Assembly (NCBI GenBank): GCA_005884305.1
Contig: VAYL01000040.1
Span: forward strand, 28,020-33,807
Direction of reading: 5' to 3'
DNA length: 5,788 nucleotides
Source of the DNA: Actinomycetota bacterium
GTDB taxonomy: Bacteria > Actinomycetota > Thermoleophilia > Solirubrobacterales > 70-9
The number at the start of each line of letters is the position of its first letter. Within the stretch, counting starts at the first letter, position 1. Shown in pieces: positions 5,289-5,788 of this stretch. Below the pieces are notes generated by a model. It saw only the letters and a program-made list of their open reading frames with translations, was not told the DNA's origin and did not search any database. The translations under genes were made by a program, and so were the position numbers.

Positions 5289-5788
5289 ATGCTCCTCGCC
5301 AGCATCTCGAGCCTCTATGACCGCGCGATCGTGGACACCGGGCGCCAGCCCGAGTTCCTGTTCTTCGTGGCTTTTCTCGTCATGTTCGGGTTCATCCGCA
5401 CCAGCGCGCACATGATCCGGGCCCAGGTGAAGTGGTGGCCGGGGAACGTTGAGGTGGGGGGGACGCACATTCACCACCTCGTGTGGGGGATCGTGACGAT
5501 CATGATCACGGGCTATGTCGGGGTGACGGTCGCCCCGCCGTCGCCCTGGCACGAGATCATCGCGGTCTTCTTTGGACTCGGGATGGGCCTTGCGCTCGAC
5601 GAGTTTGCCCTCTGGCTCGACCTCAAGGACGTCTACTGGTCGGAGCAGGGCCGCAAGTCGATCGACGCGGTGATCATCGCCGCGACCATCACCGGGATGA
5701 TCCTCGTTGGATTCACCGCGTGGGTTGACGTGGCGGACGCGGTCGAGGCGGTGGTCTTCGCGCTGGTGGGTGCCTTTGGGTTGGTTGG
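5289..5788 (+). CDS. Conserved multi-pass membrane protein of unknown function, 3' end outside the window
   Basis: An uninterrupted frame runs from ATG 5289 off the end of the window (166 complete codons). This ATG is the first possible start after an in-frame TAG at 5271. Hydrophobic segments lie at about 22-36, 64-82, 88-103, 126-145 and from 150 on, so at least four or five membrane passes are likely. Conspicuous polar motifs sit at membrane edges: RTSAHMIRAQVKWWPGN at 37-53, GGTHIHHLVWG at 57-67 (His60, His62, His63), LALDEFALWL at 101-110 (Asp104, Glu105), DVYWSEQGRKSIDAV at 114-128. From memory, these motifs resemble uncharacterised integral membrane proteins widespread in Actinobacteria; I know no established function. 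The His cluster and Asp-Glu pair could bind a metal, but that is conjecture. Third-position GC bias and the consistent motif series support a real gene. Confidence 0.8.
   Translation, partial: MLLASISSLYDRAIVDTGRQPEFLFFVAFLVMFGFIRTSAHMIRAQVKWWPGNVEVGGTHIHHLVWGIVTIMITGYVGVTVAPPSPWHEIIAVFFGLGMGLALDEFALWLDLKDVYWSEQGRKSIDAVIIAATITGMILVGFTAWVDVADAVEAVVFALVGAFGLV

Overview
This is a high-GC, densely coding stretch that looks chromosomal. It probably comes from an actinobacterium-related lineage. The candidates I would name are Thermoleophilia (Solirubrobacterales or Gaiellales), judging from the protein families, the strong G/C third-position bias and the apparent leaderless starts. This placement is inference; no rRNA or other marker gene is present.

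Layout: (1) 12-695 (+) encodes a DUF4389 membrane protein built from two tandem copies of the domain. (2) 696-770 is a convergent intergenic gap with a strong GC hairpin. (3) 771-1232 (-) encodes a YjbQ/UPF0047-family protein. (4) 1233-1363 is a divergent promoter region with two short inverted repeats. (5) 1364-2552 (+) is a class V PLP aminotransferase interrupted by a frameshift near 1547. (6) 2552-4153 (+) is a full-length three-domain SerA (D-3-phosphoglycerate dehydrogenase) whose GTG start shares one base with the aminotransferase stop. (7) 4182-5216 (+) is a zinc-free MDR/quinone-oxidoreductase-like enzyme. (8) 5217-5288 is a gap with an imperfect stem-loop, a short direct repeat and a possible leaderless promoter. 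(9) 5289 to the window end (+) is the start of an uncharacterised multi-pass membrane protein that runs off the edge. No gene-free stretch exceeds 300 bases.

The clearest functional unit is the aminotransferase-serA pair. SerA oxidises 3-phosphoglycerate to 3-phosphohydroxypyruvate, and the adjacent transaminase is placed to convert that product to phosphoserine, a role usually filled by SerC. SerA keeps its catalytic triad and the ACT-domain residues for serine feedback. As written, the aminotransferase cannot be made as one protein: about 8 nucleotides appear to be missing just before its conserved GTGAMES motif. That is either an assembly or sequencing error or a real lesion.

I see no mobile element, CRISPR array, tRNA, rRNA or defence system, and nothing that I would call a novel multi-gene system. 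The most interesting items are the frameshift, the recurring TANNNT-near-ATG arrangement, the stem-loop at 5224-5252, and the uncharacterised membrane protein with His-rich and Asp-Glu motifs.
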